Part shown: piece by piece, positions 1 through 11,732 of the stretch
Position numbering within the stretch: position 1 is the first letter of the stretch
How the letters are laid out: every line of letters starts with the position of its first letter
From: Akebia trifoliata
Taxonomy: Eukaryota > Streptophyta > Magnoliopsida > Ranunculales > Lardizabalaceae
Direction of reading: 5' to 3'
Assembly (NCBI GenBank): GCA_017979445.1
Contig: CM030714.1
Span: 5,208,001-5,272,000 of the forward strand
DNA length: 64,000 bases
Program-made: the position numbers and the translations under genes
Notes under the pieces: model-generated
Told to the model about the DNA's origin: nothing
Databases searched by the model: none
What the model saw: only the letters and a program-made list of their open reading frames with translations

Positions 1-3000
1 ATTATTATTATTTTTTTTTTTGGTTTTAATCTTTTGAAACATTTACTTGTTTGTTCTTTTTCAGATTTTTTTGCTTGGTTTAAATTTTTAATTTGTCCAG
101 TCGTTTAATATTTCAGTTTGTTTAGGATTTTTGAATTTCAAAGTGGTTTAAGATTTTTATTAAATTTTAATGTTCACCTATTATGTTTAAATATTAATAT
201 TTATTTTTTAATTATTTTCTTTTGTTTCAATTTTTGCAAGCGTAAGTGGGATTGTGTTGAAAGAAATTATTGCTTTGCCGCTGCAGAATAGTCTTTGAAT
301 TGGGGGTATGTTTTTTGGGGTTTCAAGGTATCTCAAGATTGTTCTTTTTTTTTTGGTGATTTAAGTTTTTGTCAAAATATTGGTTTCAAGTTTTTCAATG
401 TGGAATGTGGGAGCAGACCCCACGAAGGGCAATTTGCAAAATTTTTGGAATGTTTGATTTCGTCCTGAGTTATCATTTCATGTGTTTTGAGGGTATTCCT
501 AAAGAGCAACAAGGCCGAGTTGTGTTTTGAATGTCAAGGGTATATTTGTCATTTTATTAAATTTTATTAATTTTGATGGAAAATTTGTCATGGCCCTCAA
601 AATGATAATTTCTATGTCCCGTAGTCTTATTTGCCTAGCGTAACGTGATCTCTAAGCGTCTATTGACTTTACGAATTTCTAGGTGTTGTGTGAAGCATAC
701 TTAGACGTAATTTCTATGTCTAGGAATTTCATTGGCGTCGTGATCGGAAGGAAAAAAGAGTCTAAGAAAGGTCTCAAGATGCATCACACATGCTTTTAAA
801 TTCTCCAATACCTTTTACTTATCATTGGGAATCCACATCAGTCGATGTGACAAATTACTAAATCAGGTGGTTGCAAAATGCGGTGTCTATAATTTGTGGG
901 ATTGGAAACTTTACTCAAAGATCTAAAATTTTCGTGTTTTAACTATTTTGAGGTCATGGGTTCAAGTCGAACTTATCTATAATAAAAACTATACACCCAC
1001 CTAAAATAATACTTACTTTTTCCACATAACATTATTGAGGATAAAGAAAATCCTATGCGAGAAATAAAAATGATAACTAGAATGAAAAAATAAAGATACA
1101 ACACAATACAAAATTTTGCGTGATTCCACTAGATTGTCTATGTTCCTTGGCGATGATGAGATCCTTTTACTATTATGCCGAGGGAAGTGATCATTACCAT
1201 CTCCCCCATTGTGACAACCTCAAGACTTTCTCCACTTTAGCTAGTGGGCAGAATTCAAGATCCTATAGATTCTAGTTAAGGATTTTGCCTCTCACCTCCT
1301 CCTTATAAGTCAAGCTTTTTTTTCTTTTTTTTTTCTTTCTAGATCTTAAAATCTCAAAAATAATAGTTACAAGATTCAGGTTTTGTCCTAAGGTGTATGT
1401 ATCCTATCAATTCTTCGGGGGATTGAGCTCTTTATCTATAGAAGGTGGAGCCGGGGATTTGTCTACGTTAGGGGGGGAGGGGATAGTTTCAATTTTTTTC
1501 TCCACCATTATTATTTAATTATTTTGTTTATTGTGTGTATCCTCACTCTTCAAGTTAGACTAGTCACAAGCACCGCCCCCTCCATAAATCCTACGTGCAA
1601 CTGGTTGAATCAAGGGTGGTGGATGGCCCCAAGGAATTCATTGCTTCATGAGGTTTCAATTGCTCTACCCTTTTCGAACTTATCAAGTGCCCCCATTGTA
1701 GATCTATTGGTCTTTGTTTTCATACCATTCAATGATTCATATGTTTGATTCCTCTACTTCATACTCATACTACAAAATTTTGGTTTACACTCTTTTTCGA
1801 TTCCGATTAGCAAAATTCAATTTTAATTTCGAGTTCGAACTATCCATCAATGAGATTAAATGTACACACCCCACTTTCTGTTTTTTCTATAAAAAAAGAA
1901 AAAAAAAAAAACATAATATTGGGTAGAGACCTCAAAGTACCTTTTGTTAACATAATTAAGAGTTCCCAGTACAAGTAAAAATCTTGAAGTTGATTTATTT
2001 TTATTCCCTCATCTACAATTCTCTTTCGCATGTGGGGGGAAAAACTCAGATTTTTCTTGGCGACTAGACTTAGTCACACACATAAACAGATCATGTGAAT
2101 TAGGGGTGTCAATGGATGGTCAAAAATTCGAATTTGAAAAATTGGATATTATTCGAAAATTTCAGTTTTATGTATTCGAATCCTGATCAGATACGGATTC
2201 AAATGTTAATATTACAAATTCGATGATATCCGATTTAAAATAATATATAATATATATTATTTTATATAAGTAATATAATAAATATTATTTTATTTGATTT
2301 ATTTATCATATACATAATATAATATATAATAGGTTTTTTTTAATAATGAAAAATCACTTGGATAAAGAAAATTTGTGTGTGTGTGTTTTTTTTAATATAC
2401 AAATTATTTGAATTCTAATTGGATATTATCTAATATTTGATGGAATAATTAGATTCGAATTTGGATAGAATTTTAGAACATCTGTCGAATTCAAATTCGG
2501 ATCCGAATTCGAATTCAGATTCAGATATTATGGTATATCCGAACTGACAAGCATTCGTTGACAGCCCTAATGTGAATTAAGTGTTACATTTATTTTCTTG
2601 TTAGACATTTTATCTGTTAAGAAAAATAGAATGAGAAAAAAAAAGATGCAATGACACACAAAACATAAAGATTTTTACGTGGTTCACTCAAGATTGAAGT
2701 ACACCCATGGATCGTATTGCTTCCACTACCAAGAAAAAATTCACACTTACATATTTTTTACCTTTTCATCACCAATAATAGAAATATATACCCTCTCGAA
2801 AAAATCTAACTAGGATTTTACATAATACCAGTGAAATTACGAAAATACTATTGAGGAATATTATTTTGAGACCTTTGCCCCCAAATCCCCGTCTTTAGGA
2901 CAGGGGGGCCTAGTCCCCCCCCCCCCCAAGCAAACTTAGCTTTGAGGTCGATTGGTGAGCATTGTGTTACATGATGACCAATACTCACTACACGAAAATT

Positions 3001-3387
3001 GGAAAATTTGACTAGAAAATTCGACGGGTCAAGGCCCATTGAAATTTTGATGTTCCTTAGACTTGATGGCTTAGAGATGTCGAATTTCTCCCATCGTCCA
3101 TTTATTTGATGTTTTCGGTCCATCGAAAAAAATAAAAAAAATATATGACAATGAAAATTTCAATGCCTTAGGTGGGTTGAACATGGGCCTTTCTCACATT
3201 GGGACTCGCTGCTGACCAGTAACGTCAGTCTCCACAAACAATAACATCGTCTTGGTCTCCTAAAATCAATGACATGGGTTTCCATCAAGATTCAATTACC
3301 AAGACATTGGGCTTATCAAAACTTGAATTTTTTCCTTCCAAAAAAGAAAACTTGGGACCTTATGTTGTTTATTTTTATTAGTGAAAG
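1..3387. repeat. Segmental duplication, copy a, 3' flank of lipase copy 1
   Basis: This stretch holds no gene. It is repeated, with indels, at about 18720-24360, so both lipase copies 1 and 2 sit on the same long flank. Matching landmarks include the TTTTGAAACATTTACTTG stretch at both left ends, the block near 1130-1330 against 20925-21120, and the block near 2640-2880 against 23640-23880. The last two contain phrases typical of Ty1/copia LTRs (acgtggttcactc; caacctcaagactttctcc), so the flank probably contains old LTR debris. The only element I can bound exactly is the hAT MITE at 2101-2569. Open frames here are short and unlike known proteins. The window begins inside the unit. Confidence 0.8.
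2101..2569. mobile_element. hAT-like MITE, copy a
   Basis: A 469-bp non-coding element with terminal inverted repeats TAGGGGTGTCAATG and, read from the other end, TAGGGCTGTCAACG. It is flanked by the 8-bp direct repeat ATGTGAAT at 2093-2100 and 2570-2577. An 8-bp TSD and TAGGG termini are hallmarks of the hAT superfamily. The inside is rich in GAATTCGAATTCGGAT-type motifs. The same element at the same site is present at 23094-23557, so it inserted before the flank was duplicated. There is no transposase, so it would depend on an autonomous relative. Confidence 0.87.
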
Positions 3388-3665
3388 ACGCATTTATTCA
3401 TGAAAAGGAAAGGGTTGCAAAGGAATACAGCTTACACACAACTAACAAGTGAGACAGCTTCCCACCAGGGAAAGAGAAATGAAGAAGCATTTATTCATGA
3501 AAAGTAAGGGTTGCATAGGAAGACAACTTACACACAAGTGAGACAGCTTCCCACCAGGGAAAGAGAAATAAAGACGCATTTATTCATGAAAAGGAAAGGG
3601 TTGCAAAGGAAGACAACTTACACACAAAGTGAGACAGCTTCCCACCAACGGAAAGAGAAATAAAG
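3388..3665. repeat. Three tandem ~90-bp repeats in the 3' flank of lipase copy 1
   Basis: Three consecutive units start at about 3388, 3484 and 3573. Each runs from GCATTTATTCATGAAAAG through CAGCTTCCCACCA to GAAAGAGAAAT. They lie just downstream of the stop codon at 3747 and so probably fall in or beside the 3' UTR. Lipase copy 2 has a single unit (about 24365-24432), and copies 3 and 4 have a diverged single unit (about 35935-35995 and 51060-51125). The triplication is therefore private to copy 1. Confidence 0.8.
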
Positions 3666-3746
3666 GAAGAAAAAGAAACAAACTAAACTAGGAGTTCCTA
3701 GTTTCCAATTATTCATACATATATAAATAAAACCACGCAATAAAAA

Positions 3747-4901
3747 TCAAATGCTGGAGACAGGGTAGTCCTCTTCAGATGCTGGGGCCTCAATCCATTC
3801 TCCATCTTCATTAATCACCATCCCTTTGTTCTCCTCAACCCCCCATATTTTAGGAATCTTGAACTCATCTTTAAGCAAATCTTGTTCCTTGTTAACCAGA
3901 CTAACACTCCTCTGTACCTTCAAGTCAAAGTCACCATCCGTTCCATTCCAACCTGCAACACCATGTAGCAATAATTGAAGGTCATGAGACTTTAGTAAGT
4001 GTGAGTACTCCTTCAGGTATTGTGACTTGCTAGGGTCTATCACGAGATCGACACCGATAGGAGCATTGTCCTTGGGTGAATTTGGTATCTTGTCATCCTT
4101 ATTCTTTGTGTGCAAGATTCGGAGGTTCGGGAATGACTCGACCTTCTCCTTGAAGGCCTCGTTACCGACTTTCGGGCAATTAAAGAGGAAAGCCGTTACT
4201 GGGATATCCGACAACCCATTTTCGACTACATCAAATGCACTTAGGACCGATAGAGCTCCGCCGAGGCTGTGTCCCGTAAATATTATGCTTGGATTATCGT
4301 TTTTGTAACGTTTCACCAATTCTTCGATTTTTATTCGAAGTTGGGTTCTCGCACTAGGTATGGTGATAGTCGGTTCTGGGTTATCGGAAGTGTAAATGCT
4401 GAAGAAACCCTTCATGACCTTCAAGGTATCATTATCGATGTCGTTTGGGTTCAAAATATCATTTATCGAAACATGCTCTAGTTCGAAGTCCTTTCCAAGT
4501 TCAAGGGATGTCATAGTACCACGCCATGTGACATATATTTCACGTCTCCCAGAGACTCGACTTACTTCATCGGATGTGACAGCGATAAATCCAAACCAAC
4601 AGACTTCGGAAGCAACATTTTCGATCACGACCACGGCATAAAGGAACGTATCGACGAAGTAGTCTGATGCTGATTGGAAATGAACCTTATGCAAAAGTGA
4701 TTTCTTGGAATGGCGGCATTTGCCATGGTATTTGGAGCTTTCATCTTTAATGAATGGATCGCCGTTTGCCTGGCAGAAGTCACCACATTGAAGGATGAGT
4801 TGCCGAAGTTTTAGGTTTAGAGGTTCTAGCAAACCTTCCCAATTTTTGCTCCCTAGCAATTCTTCCCACGTTGGTTCAATTTTGTTCATCTCCATAACCA
4901 C
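3747..4901 (-). CDS. Phospholipase A1-II-like lipase (DAD1-like class III), copy 1
   Basis: Predicted acylhydrolase of the plant PLA1-II group, which removes the sn-1 acyl chain of glycerolipids. The 384-residue intronless frame has the usual family length and no signal or transit peptide, which fits the cytosolic PLA1-II members. It opens with the family's WEELLGS and LEPLN motifs. WRGT lies near residue 126, the GxSxG elbow GHSLG at 210-214 (nucleophile Ser212), the likely Asp270 in the HTKN..D stretch, and the likely His306 before LLLHGVAGWNG. The C-terminal WGVEENKGMV block is complete. In-frame ATGs lie at 4901, 4895 and 4889; I chose the first, which is 70 bp from a TATA box. The segment around the catalytic Asp (DDKIPN in place of IDLVP) differs from copies 2-4, so substrate choice may differ. 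The family call is firm; the substrate is not known. Confidence 0.92.
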   Translation of the reverse strand: MVMEMNKIEPTWEELLGSKNWEGLLEPLNLKLRQLILQCGDFCQANGDPFIKDESSKYHGKCRHSKKSLLHKVHFQSASDYFVDTFLYAVVVIENVASEVCWFGFIAVTSDEVSRVSGRREIYVTWRGTMTSLELGKDFELEHVSINDILNPNDIDNDTLKVMKGFFSIYTSDNPEPTITIPSARTQLRIKIEELVKRYKNDNPSIIFTGHSLGGALSVLSAFDVVENGLSDIPVTAFLFNCPKVGNEAFKEKVESFPNLRILHTKNKDDKIPNSPKDNAPIGVDLVIDPSKSQYLKEYSHLLKSHDLQLLLHGVAGWNGTDGDFDLKVQRSVSLVNKEQDLLKDEFKIPKIWGVEENKGMVINEDGEWIEAPASEEDYPVSSI

Positions 4902-4971
4902 GATATATAGATGAAAATGGCTAAGTTAAGTGAAAGATTGATATTGATTCAATCAAGCATACTAAGGTCCG

Positions 4972-4979
4972 TATTTATA
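4972..4979 (-). promoter_or_regulatory. TATA box of lipase copy 1
   Basis: TATAAATA on the minus strand, 70-80 bp upstream of the ATG at 4901. The same box sits at the same place before pseudogene copy 2 (25552-25559). The spacing implies a short 5' leader. Inferred from motif and position only. Confidence 0.6.
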
Positions 4980-6003
4980 AGAAAAAATGCTCGACTTGAA
5001 ATGACACATGCATTAGAGTGTGCACAAAATCATATATATTTTCTCAAGATGTGAAAGTATACAATCGAGGACAATCAATGGTTCTCTATACTGGATTCTT
5101 ATTTCGACTACCTTCTATCTAAAAACGAGGAAAATGCCCCTTAAAATTTTTTATTTTACTAAAATACCCTTCAAATGCAATTTTCAAAATGTATATTTAT
5201 TGCACCTTAACGTGTGCATATAAAACACGTGTTAACAAGTCGTGCACGCAGTTTGGGATAAGCAAATGATGCGGCGGGCATAGAACCGTAAATCTTTTTC
5301 TTGAGTACACATGAAACATGCTCTTGCCACGTCAGCTTCGTACAGAAAATCACGTGCATTAGTTGAATTTAACGAAGGAAGTTGGCTTGTCTTATTCGAA
5401 CTTTTTAAGCACGACCCACAATGTGTCAATGTGTGAATGTGGTGTGGTTGGCTTGTCTTATTTGCTTTAGAAAAAGGAAGCGTCTATTTGCTGCACACAC
5501 ACCAAAAGTACTTTACTTACCCACCTTAAAATGTAAATGGCATTAACTATTTTACCTTTTTTATTTTAAATTCTCAATACACACATCTAAACATATCGAT
5601 TTAAAGAGGAAAAGATATCCATGACAGGCGGATTTACAGTTGGGGATTTTGTGGGTGGGTGGGTGGGTATTTTAGGCATTTTCCCTTACAAGAATTTTCA
5701 AAGTCTATGGATAGTGAGATATTGTGATAGATTTTATTGACAGATAAAAAAATCTATCATATTTTTTTCTCTCACTTTTAATCGTTCCTACAAATATTTT
5801 TTTCACCCTTAATTGTTCTTACAAAAACAAATTATACTCTTGGTTGCCCCCACACATGGGTAAAATCCTGACTTTGCCCCTGTGGACCAATTTGAAATGC
5901 GTCTTCTTCTTCTACCAATTGAAATCATACTTCATTATATCAATTGAAACCTTAAAATTTCTAGCTCAAAATTAAGAGTATATCATTGTCTATTTATCAT
6001 TCA
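4980..6003. other. Shared upstream flank of lipase copy 1, with G-boxes
   Basis: No gene. About 5120-6003 is clearly related to the flanks upstream of copy 3 (41490-42290) and copy 4 (53430-54345), which marks it as part of the ancestral lipase unit. CACGTG G-boxes occur at 5226-5231 and 5351-5356. The first is followed by TTAACAAGTC, as in copy 3. A degenerate palindrome with the core GAACCGTAAATC lies at about 5270-5340. Regulation by bZIP or bHLH factors at the G-box is a family-level inference. Confidence 0.6.
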
Positions 6004-7160
6004 CGACCAAATGTCGTCCAAAATGATCACAATTGGTGTTGAAAAATCATATTATGGGAAGAAGATGAAAAAATGGCAGTTTGGGTATTTCAAAAACATT
6101 ATAATGTAATATGTGCTCCAAGACTATTAAGAAAATAAAATTTTACTAAAGAAAAATGCTGAAGTAACATTTAAATTGACATTGTGGGGGACATTGGTGT
6201 ACTGAACCATAGATGATTCTCACTTGCATCGAGATGCTTCTCACTCGTATCTCAATGACAAGCATTTATGGTTCTGATACACATCCACGACAGTAATGTC
6301 CCCTATGAGGTCCCCAACAATGTTACTCCAACACGACTCTTTACTAGATGGACTATTAAGATACCATCCAAAACTTATAGACTATTGAAAAAGAAGTCCC
6401 ACTACTAGGGTCTTTTAAGTAATTTTCTCTTAAAATTATTTATCAAAAATGCTTTTTACTAACTTTGTAAAATAGTCTAGAATGTTTATTGTCTCCAATA
6501 AATGAGATGATTTCACTACGTATTGGTAACTCACCCTTCAATAAAAATACTTAGAGGAATGCTAGTTTCATGCTCCTATTAACACTTCGTTCCTCATCTC
6601 TTTTCATATTAGAACTATGCATCTCGAACTTTGTAAATTTTTTAGATACCTTTTTATGTTTTAGATTGATGCATGATCCCTTGACTTTAGTCTTTTTTTA
6701 TGAACTAATGAAAAATGATCTTAATACCATTATCATAATTATCATCATCACCATCTAAAAATGACAATAATGCCCTCATCATCATCAATATTGACATAAA
6801 TATTTGAAGGCGATGGTGGTGATGATGAAGACGATGAGAGCATTGTGGTCATTTTACAATGGTGAAGATGATTGATAATTGTGCCTATTGATTATATTTA
6901 ACCATAATTTGTGGTAATTAATTAATATGGTCTAATTAATTGAATTTTCTTTCTTGAAGTCTTGGAAGTTCAAAATGAGAGAAAAAAAAGGTTAAAGATG
7001 GATTTTTAGTGAATAAAACATGCAAAAGGATGGATGAGCAATTATGAGACAAGTTAAAGGAAGGGCTAAAGAAATAAAAAAAAAAATTTCCAAAAAAATG
7101 AAAATCTCTACATATTCTCTTACGTAAAATAATAAAATTCTCTCATATTTTGTCTTACTT
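6004..7160. other. Segment present upstream of copy 1 but absent upstream of copy 4
   Basis: Upstream of copy 4 the sequence passes from CATTCACGA directly into TAAAAGATC (54340-54355). Upstream of copy 1 about 1.15 kb lies between the same landmarks. It contains an imperfect inverted repeat around 6180-6335 (GTGGGGGACATT and AATGTCCCC) and a 6335-6436 stretch matching the right terminal repeat of the MITE at 16641-17425. An ATC-rich tract and AT-rich filler follow. No coding evidence. Confidence 0.5.
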
Positions 7161-8075
7161 TAAAAGATCTCATACATCTCTCCATATTTTTCTTATTTCT
7201 ATTTCTCTCTATCTTTCCTCCAAATATTAAATTCTTTCTTATCACATATCTCGCACCTTCTATTTTAATTGATTTCTATTTTTCTCTATTCTCTTAATAT
7301 TACTTATTTTTTTACACTTCTAATTATTTTTTTTCTTTTTCTTCTTCTCTAATCTTCCTCTCTAATCCATTTTCCTCTTTAATCTCTTTTTAATTTCTTT
7401 TAGTTTAATTTTCTAGGTATTTTATTCAATAATTATGATAGACTCGCTTATGAAGCTTGTCGGATAAAATCCTAGTTAGAACTAAAGGTGAAACTCGAAT
7501 ATTATAATTTTATTTCGATCAACAATAGTAAATTAGTGTTTATAATATTTTATATTGATTTAATGTGAGTTAATTATTGTTATTTAATTATATATCTATA
7601 AATTCTATTTGAGTTTTTGTTTATGATCATCACATTGAATGCTTGAAAATTTTCTTAATTGATAGTGGATGATTGTTACATTAATTGCTTAAAGAATATT
7701 TTTGGTATGTGAATGTACAACACGGAGCAATCTTATATTTTTCAAAATATTTTAGAACATAGTTTTGGTTTAATTGTTATATCATCTGATTAGGGAAAAT
7801 CTTTATTTGAACCTAACTGAGAAAGAATGTTGAATGAATAAAATTACAATTTTTTTAGTGGATCCTCGATGCTTTAGCACTTTTAATTTCTATTTTTAAT
7901 TTTTTAATTTTTGCTCCATACGATAGTGTGAAAAATCATCTTTTTTATAATTTAGGTCAAATTTTCTTCCACCTCATCCATATTTTAATTCAATTTTATA
8001 TAATCCCCATGGATCGATCTCGGACTCTCGAGATTTTATTACTTCACTACAACCTTGCACTTGGGGTATTTAACC
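7161..8075. repeat. Distal upstream flank shared with lipase copy 4
   Basis: Pyrimidine- and AT-rich non-coding DNA that matches 54345-55235 along its length. Both copies end in a related block (TATTTTAATTCAATTTT, then CCCGAGATTTTA/CTCGAGATTTTA, then ACTACTT). It extends the homology between units 1 and 4 to more than 3 kb upstream of the lipase start codons. No ORF of note. Confidence 0.7.
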
Positions 8076-8730
8076 TACACTATTTCAATTGTTGTTATGA
8101 TAATGGCAGTAATGTCATTGATGATGAAAATGTTGATGATAGATAGCATTCCTCAAATTATTAATTAAATATTTTGAGAAAATTTTGGTAACTAAAATTG
8201 GAATTCATGTACAAACATCAGTAAACTTACACTTAAGAGTATGTAAGAAGCATTAGGAAATTTCGAACAAGTAGTATATATATATATATTAGGTGTGCAG
8301 GTTGGTTCGGTTTTGAGGTCAAATTAGAATCGAACCAACCTAGGTTGATTCCATTAAATGAGAACTGAAATCGAACCAAATTTCCATGGAACCAAACCGA
8401 GCTAAGGTCGATCGGTTCGGTTCTATGAGTAGCCAATATCTTAAAAACCTAATTGAATCAACATATTTTTAATAAAAATAAATTAATATGAATCTCATAT
8501 AATGAGTCATTACTCTATCAATCAATCAATAAATAAAACCATTAATGTATCCATTCAGAAAAATAAAGTCAATAGTTTTTCCATTAATTGAAGAAAATCA
8601 TTAATCCATCCATCCTAAAAAGTGTCATTAATCTATAAAAAAACCGAACCAAATTGGTTAATAATATTTATCCACAAAATGGGTATAGTTTATTAAATAG
8701 GTTAATAAAAGTTATTTATAATTTTATTAA

Positions 8731-10949
8731 TGTAGACACCCGAATTTGAGCGGGCCCTCGACGTAAGATGCCCCCAAAAATTGAAAATTGGAATGGGCCC
8801 TGAAGCCCAAACACAAAACCCATCACATTTTCTATTAATAAATGTCCGAGGTCACCCACGTGGCCCATGGACCCGCACACCTCACCACCCTCCTACATCC
8901 TTAAATTCAACCCACTACTATTCTACCCAAACCCAATCACTCTCATTAAACCCAAGCCCATCCAATTACCCACACCGAAACCCAACCTAAGCCAAGCCCA
9001 TCCTATTCTACAATCCAATTACCCACACCGAAACCCAACCTAAGCCAAGCCCATCCTATTCTACAATCCAATCCAACACAAACCCAACCTAAGCTAAGCC
9101 CATCACATAAAACCCAAACTATTCTCCTAAACCCAATCCAACATAAACCCAATTCAATCTAAAACCCAATCCATCATAAACCCAATTCAATCTAAACCCA
9201 AGCCCATCACATAAAATCCAAACTACTTTCCTAAACCCAACCCAACCAAAGCCCAACTCACTACCCAAACCCAATCCAAACCATCATCATCACATCAAAC
9301 CAATCACCAACTCAATACAAAAAATGACACATGTCATCACACCCTTCCCCCTCCCTCATCTAATCAACCAACTCCATCACTTCCCTCCAAAAATCAACTC
9401 AACCCATAATCCTACCCTAACCTAACCTATTACCCATCCTCTCATCATCATTAACCAACTCCATCACTTCCCTCCAAAAATCAACTCAACCCATAATCCT
9501 ACCCTAACCTAACCTATTACCCATCCTCTCATCATCATTAACCAACTCCATCACTTCCCTCCAAAAATCAACTCAACCCATAACCCTACCCTAACCTAAC
9601 CTATTCCCCATCCTCTCATCATCAACCACCAACATCATAACCCATAACCCTACCCTAACCTAACCTATTCCCCATCCTCTCATCATCAACCACCAACATC
9701 ATAACCCATACCCTACCCTAACCTAACCTATTCCCCATTCTCTAACACTATCAACCACCCACATCACAACCCATATCTATCCATCACTTTCCCTTAAAAC
9801 ACTCCCATAAAATCACCTCAACCCATACCTCCCATACTCTTCTCTCTAATCATCTAACCACCATCACCAATCAACCAATCTCATCATCTCCCCATTTGCC
9901 ACATGTCTTCATCCCTTCACCTCTCCCAAAATCCAACCAATCAACCTCTTACACTACACATCATCTCAAATCTAACACCTTACCTCTTCAACCATCTCTA
10001 CACTCATTCTCCAAACAACTCTCTTACACCCATCAACCATCATTCATCTCACCCCACCAAACACTCTACCCAAATGGATTTGGGTAAGATCCAAACCATT
10101 TGGGTTAAAACATAACCCATTTCCCTCATTACAAAAATACCCTCATTTTCATCTCAAATTTCATACCCTTTTCCTCTTAAACCCATGCCATTAACCACTA
10201 CTCTCATCCTTCACCCCATTATACCCTTAAAAAACCTCTCAACCTCTATAAAAACCCCTACATTCTCCCCATACAACAACTAATGAAAATTTGAGAAAAA
10301 AATCCTAAAAATACTACAACTCTCTACTTTACTCTCTTCACTACACTCAACTCTCTCTCATCTAATCTCAACACTTCACTCTCAACTCAACTCAATCTTC
10401 TACAACCTCAAGCAAGTTCAAGTCAACTCAAGGGAAGACATATTTGAAGTTCAACTCAAAGAACAAGGTGGGTTTGGACCAAGAACCCCCTCCCAACTTC
10501 CCCCTTCTACTCTCCTTTTTCCCACACATTTGCACACACCACCATGGGTTAAGTCACAAAAGGGGCCCTTCTACATAAGGGTCCCCTTAATGATTGAAAC
10601 CAACATTGAAAGTCCCTCACACTGGAGGGTACACATCAAGTTTTTTTTTTAATTTCATTTTCCTTTTCCTTTTAAGTTAAAAAACCGAATCCGAGGTTAC
10701 CACATCACGTGGGTGGAGTAGGGTGCCTAACACCTTCCCTACTCCATAAATGGACCCCCTTACCTTGAATCAAAGGTGGGACCACGTGCATTATCCTACG
10801 AGAGTCATCACATAAAAAATGACTTAATTTTCAAAAAACGAGACATCGGGTGACCATTCACACCCAATTCCATACTTGAATGGTGGCGACTCCAAAACAC
10901 CCCCAAAGTGGAGGGAGGTTTGAAAAATATTCAAAATCCCGTGTCCACA
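8731..10949. mobile_element. Ty3/gypsy-type solo LTR, 2219 bp, TSD ATTAA
   Basis: It begins TGTAGACACCCG and ends CCCGTGTCCACA, with a perfect 5-bp duplication ATTAA at 8726-8730 and 10950-10954. It has no internal retrotransposon region, so it is a solo LTR left by recombination. The interior is extremely C/A-rich (repeated CCCAA and CCTAACC phrases). A TATA-like CTATAAAAACC near 10250 lies before a likely transcript start. Near the right end are GGGTGCCTAACACCTTCC and GGTGGCGACTCC, phrases I associate with Tat/Ogre-type LTRs. The lineage is an inference. Confidence 0.85.
8955..9780. repeat. Three nested tandem-repeat sets inside the solo LTR
   Basis: Set 1 is a roughly 53-bp unit repeated twice at about 8958-9063 (ACCCACACCGAAACCCAACC). 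Set 2 is an 87-bp unit repeated about three times from 9363 (ACCAACTCCATCACTTCCC recurs at 9367, 9454 and 9541). Set 3 is a 64-65-bp unit repeated three times from 9625 (ACCACCAACATCATAACCC). All three carry CCCTAACCTAACC, which resembles telomeric repeat but is not in register with it. Confidence 0.85.
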
Positions 10950-11127
10950 ATTAATATAAGGATTTGGTTCTCGGTTTGGTTCGGCTCTATAGAAGGCATG
11001 AACCAAGAATTGAACCAAATCGGTTGCTTCTCTATTTTGTTAATCCAGATCCGAGCCAAAGTTCATTACAAACCAACCCAAACCAATCCAAAGCTCTCGG
11101 TTTGAACTGAACCAAGTTGCACCCCTA

Positions 11128-11732
11128 TATTATATATATATTTATCCCAATGTACTTTCTTCTTTAAAATCATTTATTGTTTCATGAGTTGAACAAGCAG
11201 AGTTTGTTGTGTACTGAGTTATGAGAATGCTACCTAACAAGTTTTAATTTTTTTTTACAATATTACTTAATAAGGTTTGAAAAATTAAGGTGTAATCTCA
11301 AATAAATGTTGAGGTCATGTTATTATTATTATTATTATTTTATAGATAAAAAGGACATTTGTCACATAAAAATGTGGATTCCTCCAAAATTTTGAAGCAT
11401 GGCCTCTTGAAAGTCGGTTTGTGTTACATGTCACAACTTACAAGTTTACACTTTAATACATACAACAAGTTATAGTCGCATTTTTTTTTTCACCGAATTT
11501 TATAAAAATTCGTAACAGTAGTAAAAACCGTGTTTTATTCTTTTCAACGTAAAATCTGTAAATTATTCATAATAGTTCAATAATCTAGAGAATAATACTT
11601 TCATTGAAAAAAAACAAATTCGTGAAATTTTCAAGAATTAAACGAGAGATTGCTAACAAGGGTTTTGAGACCCACTTTAATCACTTTATAACTTTTTCTC
11701 TTTGCCCCCTGAACTTTATTTTCATCCTCTAA
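11128..11732. other. AT-rich intergenic DNA, no feature seen
   Basis: There is no open frame of interest, no terminal repeats, and only short ATT and T runs. The boundary with the next tandem array is gradual. Confidence 0.5.

Larger units (their letters stand above)
8290..11127. mobile_element. MITE with GGTTCGG-rich ends, interrupted by a solo LTR
   Basis: The two outer parts (8290-8725 and 10955-11127) form one small element whose ends are inverted: left AGGTGTGCAGGTTGGTTC, right read inward AGGGGTGCAACTTGGTTC. A second copy without the LTR is at about 61979-62413. It shares the same order of blocks, for example CAACATATTTTTAAT near the left third. The 2.2-kb LTR lies between the two parts. 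The superfamily is uncertain; the flanks are TA-rich. Confidence 0.65.

Noticed and set aside
9410..9730. Interstitial telomeric repeat
   Set aside because: CCCTAACCTAACC occurs once per minisatellite unit and is not a run of telomere hexamers or heptamers.
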